Positions 8,617 to 18,426 of a stretch of DNA of 64,000 nucleotides are shown here, piece by piece. This stretch comes from Burkholderiales bacterium (lineage in GTDB: Bacteria; Pseudomonadota; Gammaproteobacteria; Burkholderiales; Burkholderiaceae_C), in assembly GCA_028868825.1 (NCBI GenBank), contig JAGWTU010000009.1, positions 1 to 64,000 of the forward strand. The letters run 5' to 3'. The notes beneath the pieces are model-generated. The model was given only the letters and a program-made list of their open reading frames with translations, ran no database searches and was not told the origin of the DNA. A program made the translations under genes and the position numbers. Within the stretch, counting starts at the first letter, position 1. The number at the start of each line of letters is the position of its first letter.

Positions 8617-9189
8617 ATGAAGGAATACAGATTCGCCCGGCGCCGCCTCGCCGGCGCCGCGCTGCTCGCGGTCTGCGGGCTCGCCGGTTGCCTCGGCGTG
8701 CTGACGCCACGCAGCATCACGCTCAGCGAGGGCGACATCGAACGCGCGCTCGAGCGCAAGTTCCCGCAGGACCGCCGGCTGCTCGACATCTTCGACGTCA
8801 ACATCGCGGCACCGCGCGTCAAGCTGCAGCCGGATCGCAACCGGCTGGCCGCCGTCGTCGACGTGCATGCCCGCGACCGCCTGCTCGGCGGCAGCTGGCA
8901 GGGGCGGCTGAGCTTCAACTCGCAGCTGCGCTGGCAGGCCGACGACCAGACCGTGCGGCTGGCGCAGGTGCGCGTCGACGACCTCGCGCTCGTCGACCCG
9001 GCTTCGCCGCTGCGCAGCGCGGCCGAACGCCTGGGCGCCGCGCTGGCAGAACGCGTGCTCGAGGACGAGCCGATCTACCGCCTGCCGCCCGACAAGGCCG
9101 AGCAGCTGCGCCAGGCCGGGCTGAAGCCGGGCACGGTCCAGGTCACCCCCGCGGGGGTCGAGATCGCGTTCGTGCCGCTGAATCCCTAG
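8617..9189 (+). CDS. DUF1439 family lipoprotein
   Basis: 190-residue lipoprotein with a basic N-terminus, a hydrophobic core and the lipobox LAGC (Cys near residue 25). The mature part resembles DUF1439/YceB proteins: ITLSEGDIERALERKFP and a C-terminal segment ending GVEIAFVPL. This fold has a tubular lipid-binding (SMP/TULIP-like) topology in related structures; its ligand is unknown. The sorting residue after Cys is Leu, not Asp, so outer-membrane location is expected. A TACACT hexamer at 8602-8607 is only 9 nt from the ATG, suggesting a very short leader. It is followed by the second uppP gene. Confidence 0.85.
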   Translation: MKEYRFARRRLAGAALLAVCGLAGCLGVLTPRSITLSEGDIERALERKFPQDRRLLDIFDVNIAAPRVKLQPDRNRLAAVVDVHARDRLLGGSWQGRLSFNSQLRWQADDQTVRLAQVRVDDLALVDPASPLRSAAERLGAALAERVLEDEPIYRLPPDKAEQLRQAGLKPGTVQVTPAGVEIAFVPLNP

Positions 9190-9327
9190 CCGCCGGCCCC
9201 TCGCGGCCAGCGCAGTCGGCGCCGCCAGCGCGGCCATCACGCCCGCAAGACCCTGTGGGCCCCGGGGCCCGGCGGCCGCGCACGGCCGGTCCGCTTGCCT
9301 ATCATCCGCCGCTTTGCGCGGGAAGCC

Positions 9328-10152
9328 GTGGACCTGCTGTTGCTGATCAAGGCCGCCGCGATGGGCGTCGTCGAAGGCCTCACCGAATTCCTGCCGATCT
9401 CGTCGACCGGCCATCTGATCCTCGCCGGCACGCTGCTCGGCCTGGGCGGCGAGAAGGTGCGCGTGTTCGAGATCGCGATCCAGAGCGGCGCCATCGTCGC
9501 CGTCGTCGTCGAGTACCGGCATCGGCTGGCCGCGGTTCTCGCCAGTCTCGGGCGGTCGGCCGCCGCGCGGCGCTTCGTGCTCAATGTCGCCATCGGCTTT
9601 CTGCCGGCGGCGCTCGTCGGGCTCGCCGCCTACAAGACGATCAAGGCGCATCTGTTCAACGGCCCGGTCGTCGCCGTCGCGTTCATCGTCGGCGGCCTCG
9701 TCATCCTCGCCGTCGAGCGCCGCGTGCGGCCGCGCGTGCGCATCGACGATGTCGCCGCGATGACGCCGCTGGACGCGCTCAAGGTCGGACTCGTGCAGTG
9801 CCTGGGCATGATTCCCGGCACGAGCCGTTCCGGCGCGACCATCATCGGCGGCATGCTGCTCGGTCTGTCGCGCCAGGCGGCGACCGATTTCAGCTTCTTT
9901 CTCGCCATCCCGACGCTGATCGGCGCCGGCGCCTACAGCCTGTGGAAGGAGCGCGCGCTGCTCGCCGCCGCCGACGCGCCGCTGTTCGCCGTCGGCTTCG
10001 GCGTCTCGTTCATCGCCGCCTGGGCCTGCGTGCGCTGGCTATTGCGCTGGGTCGCGACGCACGACTTCGTGCCCTTCGCCTGGTACCGCATCGCCTTCGG
10101 CGCCGTCGTGCTGTGGACCGGCTGGGCCGGGCTCGTCGACTGGCACGGCTGA
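9328..10152 (+). CDS. uppP: Undecaprenyl-diphosphatase (canonical UppP/BacA)
   Basis: 274-residue integral membrane phosphatase that recycles undecaprenyl pyrophosphate. Both family signatures are canonical: [15 protein letters not shown] (two Glu and the His) and [12 protein letters not shown] chose the GTG at 9328 (product [13 protein letters not shown]) because GGAAG at 9321-9325 is well placed and because family members start this way. An in-frame ATG further upstream would add 11 non-conserved residues and lies next to the -10-like TATCAT at 9300-9305. This is the second UppP gene in 9 kb. The 3' end overlaps the convergent trmB gene by 114 bp. Confidence 0.93.
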   Translation: MDLLLLIKAAAMGVVEGLTEFLPISSTGHLILAGTLLGLGGEKVRVFEIAIQSGAIVAVVVEYRHRLAAVLASLGRSAAARRFVLNVAIGFLPAALVGLAAYKTIKAHLFNGPVVAVAFIVGGLVILAVERRVRPRVRIDDVAAMTPLDALKVGLVQCLGMIPGTSRSGATIIGGMLLGLSRQAATDFSFFLAIPTLIGAGAYSLWKERALLAAADAPLFAVGFGVSFIAAWACVRWLLRWVATHDFVPFAWYRIAFGAVVLWTGWAGLVDWHG

Positions 10153-10842
10153 GCCGATCCGCTCGAACACCAGGTCCCAGACGCCGTGGCCGAGCTTGAG
10201 GCCGCGGTTCTCGAACTTCGTCAGCGGGCGCCAGTCGGGACGCGGCGCGTAGCCGCTGCCGTGGCGGTTGGCCAGTGAGGGCTCGGCCGCCAGCACCTCG
10301 AGCATCTGCTGCGCGTACGGCTCCCAGTCGGTCGCGCAATGCAGATAGCCGCCGGGAGCGATGCGCGACGCCAGCCGGGCAACGAATGCGCCCTGGATCA
10401 GCCGCCGCTTGTGGTGGCGCTTCTTGTGCCAGGGGTCGGGAAACCAGATGTGCACGCCGGCCAGGCTGGCCGGCGCGATCATCCGTTCGAGCACCTCGAC
10501 CGCGTCGTGCTGGACGATGCGCAGGTTGCTCAGCCTCAGTTCGCCGATGCGGCGCAGCAGCGCGCCGACGCCCGGCGGGTGGACCTCGATGCCGATGAAG
10601 TCGGTTGCGGGCGCGGCGGCGGCGACCTGCGCCGTCGCGTCGCCCATGCCGAAGCCGATCTCGAGCACGCGCGGCGCATGGCGCCCGAAGACGGTGTCGA
10701 GGTCGGGCGGCGCGGCGACGAAGGGCAGCACATAGAGCGGTCCGAGTTCGGCCAGCGCGCGCTGCTGGCCCGGACCCATGCGCCCGGCGCGCAGCACGAA
10801 GCTGCGGATCGGCGAGCGCGCTGGAGCGGTTGGGGAAGGCAT
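10039..10842 (-). CDS. trmB: tRNA (guanine-N7)-methyltransferase
   Basis: 267-residue TrmB that forms m7G46 in the variable loop of tRNAs. SAM-binding motif [36 protein letters not shown], the catalytic stretch [17 protein letters not shown], and the C-terminal [21 protein letters not shown] are all present. The family normally ends near DLVFER. Here about 38 extra residues follow because the next stop lies inside the convergent uppP gene; this tail is antisense to uppP coding sequence and is probably not functional. The ATG at 10842 gives a normal N-terminus; a longer frame to 11001 is unlikely. A CACAAT hexamer 9 nt before the ATG suggests a very short leader. Confidence 0.93.
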   Translation of the reverse strand: MPSPTAPARSPIRSFVLRAGRMGPGQQRALAELGPLYVLPFVAAPPDLDTVFGRHAPRVLEIGFGMGDATAQVAAAAPATDFIGIEVHPPGVGALLRRIGELRLSNLRIVQHDAVEVLERMIAPASLAGVHIWFPDPWHKKRHHKRRLIQGAFVARLASRIAPGGYLHCATDWEPYAQQMLEVLAAEPSLANRHGSGYAPRPDWRPLTKFENRGLKLGHGVWDLVFERIGSAVPVDEPGPAGPQHDGAEGDAVPGEGHEVVRRDPAQ

Positions 10843-11091
10843 CGGGCGGCGATTGTGCCCGCTCGTCGAAATGGCGCAGTTTCGATCCGCCGCGGGATCG
10901 CGTAGCGCTCCAGTTAGCCACACCAAGGAATGGAAGCTCCGCGCTAACCCTTGCTTTGCGGGCGTCCGATTGCTCCAAGCATGCCCCGGGCGCGTTGGCA
11001 CGCTTCTCGCCCCTTGGGCCTGACTCGGCCACTGCAGGGGCCGATGCCTTTCGAAACCGAAACAAGCATCCCTAACCCACCAGGAGACACC

Positions 11092-12294
11092 ATGAAATCA
11101 AGCTTCGGTACGCGCCCGACCATCGTTTTGGGCCTCGCGATGGTTGCCCTCGCCCCGGCGGCACATGCGGTCAGCTACACGCAGGGCGATGTCACGCTCG
11201 ACATCAATGGCGTCGTCAACGGCTATTTCGTCGAACGCGATGCCAAGGTCACGGCGGCCAACGGCACCTCGACGACGACCACGAACAGCGGCATCTCCAG
11301 CGGCCTGCTGCCGGGCTGGATCAATTTCGTCGCCACGGCCAAGGCCGGCGGCATGGACGTCAAGGCACATGTCAGTTTCGCGCCCGGCATCAACGACAAC
11401 TCGGTCGTCGTCGGACTGCCGATCGGCAACCAGAGCGGTGCCGGCAACGTGAATCCGTATTCGCAGATCGATACCCGCAATCTGTACCTGTCGTTCGGCA
11501 ATGCCGACATGGGCACGGTCAAGGTCGGTCGCGACATCGGCATGTTCGGCCAGGAAGTGATCCTGTCGGACATGACGCTGATCGGCGTCGGTGGCACGAC
11601 CAACGCCAGCATTCCGTACAACACGACGTTCGGGATGATCGGCCACGGCTACATGTACACCGGCTTCCAGGCGCAGATCGCCTACACGACGCCGAACGTC
11701 GGCGGTCTGCAGGCCTCGGCCGGCATCTTCCAGCCCAGCAGCTTCGCCGGCAACGAGACGAAGACGCCCGGCCTCCAGGCGATGGCCAGCTACGCCGTCA
11801 AGGGCGACATGCCGGCCAAGATCTGGACCGGCATGGTCTACCAGACGACCGACTGCAACAGCGGCAATTGCGCCACCAAGCCGTTCACGGCGCAGGGCTT
11901 CGAGCTCGGCGGCAAGGTCGGATTCGGCAACGCCGAAGTCGTCGCCTACGGCTTCAGCGCCACCGGCCTGGGCCTGTCGACGGTCGGCGCGCAGTTCCTC
12001 GGCGGCAGCGACGGCAACGGCAATCGCACGCAGTCCAAGGGCTATCTGCTGCAGGGCACCTACAAGCTCGGCGCGACCAAGCTCGGCGTCAACATCGGCC
12101 GCAACCAGGACACGAAGGGCGCCGCGGGCACGGGCACGCTGTCGAACACCGGTCTGACGCTGGGCGTGTACCACGCGCTGAACAAGTTCATCACGCTGGT
12201 GGGCGAGTTCAACACCGAGAAGCAGGACAACTCGGCCGTCTCCGGCAAGACCGAGACGCGCACGCTGAGCCTGGGCGCGATCATGTTCTTCTGA
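11092..12294 (+). CDS. Outer-membrane porin
   Basis: 400-residue outer-membrane beta-barrel with a signal peptide ([14 protein letters not shown], cleavage before VSYTQG). It is rich in Gly, Thr and Asn with alternating hydrophobic strands and ends GAIMFF, the C-terminal Phe used for BAM-dependent insertion. The phrases [16 protein letters not shown] and the plug-like segment after it resemble betaproteobacterial general porins (Gram-negative porin/OmpC-like families). An excellent Shine-Dalgarno AGGAGA lies at 11082-11087, suggesting high expression. The 249 bp upstream hold inverted repeats (GTTAGC at 10913, GCTAAC at 10943) but no clear sigma-70 promoter. Substrate specificity is unknown. 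It stands alone, followed by tRNA-Gly. Confidence 0.88.
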   Translation: MKSSFGTRPTIVLGLAMVALAPAAHAVSYTQGDVTLDINGVVNGYFVERDAKVTAANGTSTTTTNSGISSGLLPGWINFVATAKAGGMDVKAHVSFAPGINDNSVVVGLPIGNQSGAGNVNPYSQIDTRNLYLSFGNADMGTVKVGRDIGMFGQEVILSDMTLIGVGGTTNASIPYNTTFGMIGHGYMYTGFQAQIAYTTPNVGGLQASAGIFQPSSFAGNETKTPGLQAMASYAVKGDMPAKIWTGMVYQTTDCNSGNCATKPFTAQGFELGGKVGFGNAEVVAYGFSATGLGLSTVGAQFLGGSDGNGNRTQSKGYLLQGTYKLGATKLGVNIGRNQDTKGAAGTGTLSNTGLTLGVYHALNKFITLVGEFNTEKQDNSAVSGKTETRTLSLGAIMFF

Positions 12295-12330
12295 CGCGGC
12301 GTTGAGCCACGGACGCTCGCGTCGGCGCGC

Positions 12331-12336
12331 TAAACT
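12331..12336 (+). promoter_or_regulatory. Candidate -10 element for tRNA-Gly
   Basis: TAAACT followed by CCGCGCC, ending 10 bp before the first base of the tRNA. It matches the -10 plus GC-rich discriminator pattern seen repeatedly in this window. No matching -35 hexamer was found. Confidence 0.4.
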
Positions 12337-12346
12337 CCGCGCCGAC

Positions 12347-12420
12347 GCGGGCGTCGTTCAATGGCAGGACCTGAGCTTCCCAAGCTCATGACGTGGGTTC
12401 GATTCCCATCGCCCGCTCCA
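12347..12420 (+). tRNA. tRNA-Gly (anticodon CCC)
   Basis: 74 nt including an encoded CCA. The acceptor stem GCGGGCG pairs with CGCCCGC. The anticodon arm is TGAGC-TTCCCAA-GCTCA with CCC in the centre, and the T arm contains GTTCGATTC. It decodes GGG codons. Confidence 0.96.
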
Positions 12421-12434
12421 GCCGCAACGGCTGG
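12418..12434. terminator. Hairpin directly after tRNA-Gly
   Basis: CCAGCCG, loop CAA, CGGCTGG: a 7-bp perfect stem that includes the CCA end of the tRNA. It lies between tRNA-Gly and the convergent CBS gene. No U-tract follows, so it may work as a weak bidirectional terminator or as a 3' processing signal. Confidence 0.4.
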
Positions 12435-12453
12435 CGCCCGAGGGGCGGCCGAT

Positions 12454-12900
12454 TCAGCCGCCGAAGCCCTGGCGCCGACTGACCTCGCAGACGAATTCCT
12501 CGAGATCGGGGTCGAGCGCGTCGCGCGCGGTGATCATGCCCACGAGCCGACCCTCCTCGACCACCGGCAGATGCCGGATGCCGAGCTGGTGCATGCGCGT
12601 CAGCGCCTGCCCCAGGCTGCAACCGGGCCCCGTCGTCACCGGGTTCTCGGTCATCACCGCGGCCAGCGGGGTCTGCCGGGGTTCCAGGCCCTGCGCGATG
12701 ACGCGCAACACGGCGTCGCGTTCGGTGAAGATGCCGGCGACGCGATCGCCGTCGACGACGACGACGGCGCTCGCCCGGCTGCCCGCCATCTGGCAGGCCG
12801 CGTGGTGGACATCGGTTTGTGGCGTCGCCGTGAGCAACGGCTCGCCATGCATCAATTGGCGGACTTCCTGACCAAACATCGTCGACTCGTCACTCCGCAC
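12454..12900 (-). CDS. CBS-pair domain protein
   Basis: 148-residue protein made of two CBS motifs (a Bateman module) and little else. The first is seen around ASAVVVVDGDRVAGIFTERD, the second around IRHLPVVEEGRLVGMITARD. Such stand-alone CBS pairs bind adenosine nucleotides or SAM and act as energy or ligand sensors, but the partner is not evident here. The start could be the ATG at 12900 or an in-frame ATG at 12879 (MFGQEVRQLM). The gene faces tRNA-Gly and is divergent from the degenerate GGDEF protein across a 271-bp region of lower G+C. Confidence 0.88.
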   Translation of the reverse strand: MRSDESTMFGQEVRQLMHGEPLLTATPQTDVHHAACQMAGSRASAVVVVDGDRVAGIFTERDAVLRVIAQGLEPRQTPLAAVMTENPVTTGPGCSLGQALTRMHQLGIRHLPVVEEGRLVGMITARDALDPDLEEFVCEVSRRQGFGG

Positions 12901-13171
12901 TGACCGGTTGGCAGCCGAACATATCGGTTGTACGAAAACCTTGTTTGACTTCGGACAAGAGATTCGATGTGCGAGCGGGCATGGGAAGGGATCGCGTCAG
13001 CATTCCGTGTGCGTGCACCAGTGCTTGGTATTGCGGAGGGCGCGATTCCTATGCATCGGTATGGGTGCGGATGTCGACCAGGCCGCCACCGTCACCAGCC
13101 ACCCGATCCGGGGCCATCGAGGCAGGGGGTGGCGCCTGGCCCGTGGGCGTCGCCTCGGGCATGATGCCCGG
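12901..13171. other. Divergent intergenic region of lower G+C
   Basis: 271 bp between the CBS gene and the GGDEF-like gene. The first 70 bp are AT-richer than the surroundings, with TTGACT at 12945-12950, and probably hold promoters in one or both directions. I could not fix a convincing -35/-10 pair. No ORF, tRNA or clear hairpin is seen. Confidence 0.3.
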
Positions 13172-14065
13172 ATGTTTCATCAGGCGCTCTCGGTCTTGCT
13201 CGTGGACGCCGACCCGGCGGTGGCGTCGATGCTGCAGGCCGACGGCTGCGTCTGCACGGCCGCCGCGGATGCCGGCGCGGCGCGCGAATTCGACGCCGTC
13301 GTCATCGCCGCGCCCACCCGTGCGGCCCAGGCCGCCTTGCGCCAGCGCCCCGAACTGGCGCAGGCGGCCTTCGACAGCGCGGTGCTCGCGCTCGTGGCGG
13401 GCGACGACCTGGCGCTCGAACTCGAACTGCTCAGCCTCGGCGTCGAGGCGGTGGTCAGCGATCACACCGTTCTCGTGCGCGCGCTGCGCCACGCGGTGAT
13501 GCGCAAGCGCGTCGAGCGCTCGGCGCGCACCGCCTATTCGACCGACCTCGCCACCGGGCTGCCGCACCAGGCGCAGCTGCTCGAGCACATGACGCAGCTG
13601 CTGGCGCTGCGCGAGCGCGAACCGGCGCCGATGGTGCTGCTGGTGCTGCGCATCGAGGGTTATGCGAGCGCCGCGGCCCGGCTCGGCGGCGAGGCGGCGA
13701 ACGTGCTGCGGCGCAAGGTCGCCGTGCGGCTGCGCGCGGCGCTGCGCGCCAGCGATGTCGTCGCGGCGATCGGCCCCGACGCCTTCGGCATCCTGCTCGG
13801 CCGCCTGGAATCGCGCGGCGACGGCGAACGGGTCGCCGCCAAGCTCGTGCAGTCGCTGCGCCAGCCGCTCGTCGTCGCCGGCCAGCCCTGCGCCGTCGCG
13901 GCGACGGTCGGCCTGGCGCTCTATCCCGACCATGGCAAGGACGCGCGCACGCTGATGCAGCGCGCCAGCGCGCAGGCCGGCTCGGTCGCCACGGTGGGTG
14001 GCGCGGGCTATGCCGCCAGCGTCGAACGCGGCAGCGGCGGCACGGCGGCCAACGACCCCGAGTGA
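13172..14065 (+). CDS. Degenerate receiver-GGDEF domain protein
   Basis: 297 residues. The N-terminal 110 residues follow the receiver-domain pattern (SVLLVDADPAVASML) but lack the phosphoacceptor Asp (FDAVVIAAP where LLD is expected) and the conserved Lys (AVVSDHT). The rest aligns with GGDEF domains: TDLATGLPHQAQLL replaces the DxLTGLxNR motif, and the active-site loop reads IGPDAFGILL instead of GGDEF or GGEEF, followed by GLALYPDHGKDARTLMQRA. Both catalytic and phosphorylation residues are therefore missing; it probably works as a c-di-GMP or GTP sensor, or as a protein scaffold. The ATG at 13172 is preferred because it begins the receiver fold. The stop is 10 bp from the convergent gabD gene. 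Confidence 0.75.
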   Translation: MFHQALSVLLVDADPAVASMLQADGCVCTAAADAGAAREFDAVVIAAPTRAAQAALRQRPELAQAAFDSAVLALVAGDDLALELELLSLGVEAVVSDHTVLVRALRHAVMRKRVERSARTAYSTDLATGLPHQAQLLEHMTQLLALREREPAPMVLLVLRIEGYASAAARLGGEAANVLRRKVAVRLRAALRASDVVAAIGPDAFGILLGRLESRGDGERVAAKLVQSLRQPLVVAGQPCAVAATVGLALYPDHGKDARTLMQRASAQAGSVATVGGAGYAASVERGSGGTAANDPE

Positions 14066-14075
14066 GCGCGGCTTC

Positions 14076-15557
14076 TTATTTCTGGATGTCGCCCAGGCAG
14101 AGGTACTTGGTCTCGAGATACTCGTCGAGCCCCTGGCGCGCGCCCTCGCGACCGAGGCCGCTTTGCTTGACGCCGCCGAACGGCACTTCGCAGGTCGAGA
14201 TGAGTCCGGTGTTGACGCCGACCATGCCGTATTCGAGCGCCTCGCCGACGCGGAAGATGCGGCCGATGTCGCGGCTGTAGAAATAGCTCGCGAGGCCGAA
14301 TTCGGTCGCGTTGGCCGCGGCGATGGCCTCGGCCTCGGTCTCGAAGCGGAACACCGGCGCGACCGGCCCGAAGGTCTCCTCGCGGGCGCACAGCATCTCG
14401 TCGGTGACATGCGCGAGCAGCGTCGGTGCGTAATGTCGCGTGCCGACGCGCTCGCCGCCGGTGACCAGCGTCGCGCCCTTGGCCAGCGCGTCGGCGACAT
14501 GCGATTCGACCTTGGCCAGCGCCGCGTCGTCGATCAGGGGCCCCAGCGTGACGCCGGCCTCGAAGCCGTTGCCGACGCGCAGCGAAGCGACCTTGGCGGC
14601 GAGTTTCTCGACGAAGGCGTCGTGGATGCCGGCCTGGACGTAGAAGCGGTTCGCGCAGACGCAGGTCTGGCCGGCGTTGCGGTATTTGCTGGCCATCGCG
14701 CCCTCGACGGCCGAGTCGAGGTCGGCGTCGTCGAAGACGATGAACGGCGCGTTGCCGCCGAGTTCGAGCCCGAGCTTCTTGATCGACGGCGCGCATTGGC
14801 GCATCAGGATGCGGCCGACCTCGGTCGAGCCGGTGAAGCTGAGGTGGCGCACGACGTCCGAGCTGCACAGCACCTTGCCGATCTCGATCGAATTCGCGGC
14901 GTCGGCGCACAGCACGTTCAGCACGCCCGAGGGCATGCCGGCGCGCAGCGCCAGCTCGGCCACCGCCAGCGCCGACAGCGGCGTCTGCTCGGCCGGCTTG
15001 ATGACGACCGGGCAGCCCGCGGCCAGCGCCGGTGCGACCTTGCGCGTGATCATGGCGATCGGGAAATTCCACGGCGTGATCGCCGCGCAGACACCGACCG
15101 GCTGCTTGATGACGAGGAAGCGCTTGTTGTTGTCGGTCGTCGCGATCGTCTCGCCGTAGACGCGGCGCGCCTCCTCGGCGAACCATTCGATGAAGCTGGC
15201 GCCGTAGCTCACTTCGCCCCTGGCCTCGGCCAGCGGCTTGCCCTGCTCGGCGGTCATGATGCGGGCGAGGTCGTCGGCATGCTGGAGCAGCAGCGCGAAC
15301 CACTTCATCATCACGGCAGCGCGTTCCTTGGCGGTGCGGCCGCGCCAGGCCGGCCAGGCCTTCTCGGCCGCCGACAGCGCCGCCGCGGCATCGACGGGGC
15401 CGAGGTTGGCGACCTGGGCCAGCTCGAGTCCGGTGGCCGGGTCGTTGACGGCGTAGCGGCCCTGGTTGCCGGCGACCCAGCTGCCGTTGATCAATCCGTC
15501 GGTCTTCAGCAGACCGGGGTCGGCCAGGGTGGCCAGGGGTGACTTCGTGGGGTCCAT
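14076..15557 (-). CDS. gabD: NAD(P)-dependent succinate-semialdehyde dehydrogenase
   Basis: 493-residue aldehyde dehydrogenase of the GabD class, oxidising succinate semialdehyde to succinate in 4-aminobutyrate breakdown. Signatures: [20 protein letters not shown], the catalytic base in [11 protein letters not shown], the nucleophile in [14 protein letters not shown], and a C-terminal [18 protein letters not shown] that matches GabD closely. The ATG at 15557 gives a normal N-terminus. A frame extension upstream is out of character and reaches into the alaS promoter region. It is divergent from alaS and shows no GABA transaminase neighbour, so it may serve another semialdehyde-producing route. 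The minus-strand frame stays open far into alaS, but this is a codon-bias shadow. Confidence 0.9.
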   Translation of the reverse strand: MDPTKSPLATLADPGLLKTDGLINGSWVAGNQGRYAVNDPATGLELAQVANLGPVDAAAALSAAEKAWPAWRGRTAKERAAVMMKWFALLLQHADDLARIMTAEQGKPLAEARGEVSYGASFIEWFAEEARRVYGETIATTDNNKRFLVIKQPVGVCAAITPWNFPIAMITRKVAPALAAGCPVVIKPAEQTPLSALAVAELALRAGMPSGVLNVLCADAANSIEIGKVLCSSDVVRHLSFTGSTEVGRILMRQCAPSIKKLGLELGGNAPFIVFDDADLDSAVEGAMASKYRNAGQTCVCANRFYVQAGIHDAFVEKLAAKVASLRVGNGFEAGVTLGPLIDDAALAKVESHVADALAKGATLVTGGERVGTRHYAPTLLAHVTDEMLCAREETFGPVAPVFRFETEAEAIAAANATEFGLASYFYSRDIGRIFRVGEALEYGMVGVNTGLISTCEVPFGGVKQSGLGREGARQGLDEYLETKYLCLGDIQK

Positions 15558-15619
15558 GGCGATGGCGCTGCGGGTGGTGGCGGGACCTCTCATCATAGAG
15601 CCGCCGCGCGCCCCCGACC

Positions 15620-15625
15620 TATAAT
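15620..15625 (+). promoter_or_regulatory. Consensus -10 element for alaS
   Basis: A perfect TATAAT lies 79 bp upstream of the alaS ATG, followed by CGAAGG. The -35 position is poor. The leader of about 73 nt is AT-richer than usual here and has no obvious structured element. Confidence 0.5.
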
Positions 15626-15704
15626 CGAAGGTCCGGCAAAACCAAGCCAAAATCAAGCACTTGCGAGCCCCCGCGCGCGCCGTGCCCAGCCCGAGAACCG
15701 GCGC

Positions 15705-18371
15705 ATGAATGCTTCCGAAATCCGCTCCACGTTCCTGAAGTTCTTCGAGTCCAAGGGCCACACCGTGGTGCCGTCGAGCCCGGTCGTCCCCGGCGACGAC
15801 CCGACGCTGCTGTTCACCAACGCCGGCATGAACCAGTTCAAGGACGTGTTCCTGGGCTTCGACAAGCGCAGCTACAAGCGCGCCGCGACGAGCCAGAAAT
15901 GCATCCGCGCCGGCGGCAAGCACAACGACCTCGACAACGTCGGCTATACGGCGCGCCACCACACGTTCTTCGAGATGCTCGGCAACTTCAGTTTCGGCGA
16001 CTATTTCAAGCGCGACGCCTTGAAATACGCCTGGGAACTGCTGACCGTGCATTTCAAGCTGCCCGCCGACAAGCTCTGGGCCACCGTCTACGCCGAGGAC
16101 GACGAGGCCTACGACATCTGGCTCAAGGAGATCGGCCTGCCGGCCGAGCGCATCGTGCGCATCGGCGACAACAAGGGCGCGCGTTACGCCAGCGACAACT
16201 TCTGGATGATGGGCGACACGGGGCCTTGCGGCCCCTGCAGCGAGATCTTCTACGACCATGGCCCCGAGGTCGCCGGCGGCCCGCCGGGGTCGCCCGAGCA
16301 GGACGGCGACCGCTACATCGAGATCTGGAACAACGTCTTCATGCAGTTCAATCGCACCGAGGACGGTGTGATGCACGCGCTGCCCAAGCCCAGCGTCGAC
16401 ACCGGCATGGGGCTCGAACGCCTGGCCGCCGTGCTCCAGCATGTGCACAGCAATTACGAGATCGACCTCTTCGTGCGCCTGCTCGCGGCGGCGAAGAACG
16501 CGGTCGATTACGCCGGTGGCGGTGCAGTGACGGCCGGCGCCGCCAGCGCCGGGTGTGATGCTGCGTCGCCTTCGCTGAAGGTCATCGCCGACCATATCCG
16601 CGCCTGCACGTTCACGATCGTCGACGGCGTGATCCCCGGCAACGAGGGCCGCGGCTACGTGCTGCGCCGCATCGCGCGGCGCGCGATCCGCCACGGCTAC
16701 AAGCTCGGCGCGCGCAAGCCCTTCTTCTACACGCTGGTCGCGCCGCTGGCCGTCGAGATGGGCGACGCCTACCCCGAACTGCGCCGCGACATGGCGCGCG
16801 CCACCGAGGTGCTCAAGCAGGAGGAGGAGCGCTTCTTCCAGACGATCGCCAATGGCATGGAGATCCTCGAGGGTGCGCTCGCGGGTGGCGCCAAGCAGAT
16901 CGACGGCGCGACGGCGTTCAAGCTCCACGACACCTTCGGCTTCCCGCTCGATCTCACCGCCGATGTCTGCCGCGAACGCGGCGTCACCGTCGACGAGGCC
17001 GGCTTCAACGCGGCGATGAACCAGCAGCGCGAACAGGCGCGCGCGGCGGCGAAGTTCAAGATGGCCGCCGGGCTCGAATACAGCGGCGACGCGACGGCCT
17101 TCCACGGCTACGAGCATCTCGTCTGCGAGCACAGCAAGGTGACGGCCATCTATGTCGACGGCACATCCGTCGCGCGTGCGAAGGCCGGCGACGACGTCGT
17201 GATCGTCCTCGACCATACGCCGTTCTACGCCGAGAGCGGCGGCCAGGCCGGCGACGGCGGCGAGTTGCGCAATGCGCGCGCCCGCGTCGTCGTCGACGAC
17301 ACCATCAAGGTCCAGGCCAGCGTCCACGGTCACCAGGGCCGCATCGTCGAGGGCGAGGTCGAGGTCGGCGACGAGTTGGTCGCCCGCGTCGACGCCGAGC
17401 GCCGCGCGCGCACGATGCGCAACCACAGCGCCACGCACCTGATGCACAAGGCGCTGCGCGAGGTGCTCGGCGCGCATGTGCAGCAGAAGGGCTCGCTCGT
17501 CAACGCCGAGCGCACGCGTTTCGACTTCGCCCATGGCGTGCCGATGACCGAGGCGCAGACGGCGCGCGTCGAGGCGCTCGTCAACGCCGAGGTGCTGGCC
17601 AACAGCGAGACGCGCGCCCGCGTGATGACTATCGACGAGGCGCAGAAGACCGGCGCGATGATGCTGTTCGGCGAGAAATACGGCGACGAGGTGCGCGTGC
17701 TCGACATCGGCAGCAGCCGCGAACTCTGCGGCGGCACCCATGTCGGGCGCACCGGCGACATCGGCCTGTTCAAGATCGTCGCCGAGAGCGGCATTGCCGC
17801 CGGCATCCGCCGCGTCGAGGCCGTCACCGGCGACGGCGCGCTGGCCTATCTGCAGAACCTCGAGGCGATGGTCGGCGGACTGGCCGGTTCGCTCAAGGCG
17901 ACCGCGGCCGAAGTGCCGGCGCGCGTCCACGCGATGCAGGACCAGCTGCGCGCGCTCGACAAGGAAGTCACGGCGCTGAAGGGTCGACTCGCCTCGGCGC
18001 AGGGTGACGAGCTGCTGGCGCAGGCCGTCGACGTCGCCGGCGTGAAGGTGCTGGCGGCGACGCTGCAGGGCGCCGACGCCAAGGCCTTGCGCGAGACGAT
18101 GGACAAGCTCAAGGACAAGCTGAAGTCCGCCGTCATCGTGCTCGGTGCCCTCGACGGTGCCAAGGTGCAGCTCGCCGCCGGCGTCACCGCCGACCTGCTG
18201 GCGCGGCCGGGCGCGAAGGTCAAGGCCGGCGAGCTCGTCAACTTCGTCGCGCTGCAGGTCGGCGGCAAGGGTGGCGGCAAGCCCGACCTCGCGATGGCCG
18301 GCGGCAGCGACGCCGCCGCCCTGCCGCAGGCGCTGGCCGGCGTGGCCGGCTGGGTCGCCGCCCGCCTCTGA
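15705..18371 (+). CDS. alaS: Alanyl-tRNA synthetase
   Basis: 888-residue class II synthetase charging tRNA-Ala. Order of parts: catalytic domain with [30 protein letters not shown] and [17 protein letters not shown] (class II motifs); the tRNA-recognition helical domain; the editing domain with [15 protein letters not shown] and [13 protein letters not shown] holding the zinc ligands; and a C-terminal coiled coil plus C-Ala domain. Length is normal for the family. A short Ala/Gly-rich insertion near residues 272-286 ([15 protein letters not shown]) seems lineage-specific. It is followed by a long GC palindrome shared with the convergent TonB receptor gene. Confidence 0.97.
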   Translation: MNASEIRSTFLKFFESKGHTVVPSSPVVPGDDPTLLFTNAGMNQFKDVFLGFDKRSYKRAATSQKCIRAGGKHNDLDNVGYTARHHTFFEMLGNFSFGDYFKRDALKYAWELLTVHFKLPADKLWATVYAEDDEAYDIWLKEIGLPAERIVRIGDNKGARYASDNFWMMGDTGPCGPCSEIFYDHGPEVAGGPPGSPEQDGDRYIEIWNNVFMQFNRTEDGVMHALPKPSVDTGMGLERLAAVLQHVHSNYEIDLFVRLLAAAKNAVDYAGGGAVTAGAASAGCDAASPSLKVIADHIRACTFTIVDGVIPGNEGRGYVLRRIARRAIRHGYKLGARKPFFYTLVAPLAVEMGDAYPELRRDMARATEVLKQEEERFFQTIANGMEILEGALAGGAKQIDGATAFKLHDTFGFPLDLTADVCRERGVTVDEAGFNAAMNQQREQARAAAKFKMAAGLEYSGDATAFHGYEHLVCEHSKVTAIYVDGTSVARAKAGDDVVIVLDHTPFYAESGGQAGDGGELRNARARVVVDDTIKVQASVHGHQGRIVEGEVEVGDELVARVDAERRARTMRNHSATHLMHKALREVLGAHVQQKGSLVNAERTRFDFAHGVPMTEAQTARVEALVNAEVLANSETRARVMTIDEAQKTGAMMLFGEKYGDEVRVLDIGSSRELCGGTHVGRTGDIGLFKIVAESGIAAGIRRVEAVTGDGALAYLQNLEAMVGGLAGSLKATAAEVPARVHAMQDQLRALDKEVTALKGRLASAQGDELLAQAVDVAGVKVLAATLQGADAKALRETMDKLKDKLKSAVIVLGALDGAKVQLAAGVTADLLARPGAKVKAGELVNFVALQVGGKGGGKPDLAMAGGSDAAALPQALAGVAGWVAARL

Positions 18372-18388
18372 TCGCGACCCGCATCGCG

Positions 18389-18412
18389 GCCGCCGCCCGC
18401 GCGGGCGGCGGC
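18389..18412. terminator. 24-nt perfect palindrome between alaS and receptor gene
   Basis: Twelve bases on each side of 18400/18401 are self-complementary (arm GCCGCCGCCCGC). It sits between two convergent stop codons at 18371 and 18427, the usual position of a bidirectional terminator, although no U-tract follows on either side. Confidence 0.5.
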
Positions 18413-18426
18413 GCGAGGCTGGTGCC

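Noticed and set aside
14076..17930. 1284-residue open frame on the minus strand through alaS and gabD
   Set aside because: Only its end (gabD) is real; the part opposite alaS is open because of the strong G/C third-position bias and shows no domain.
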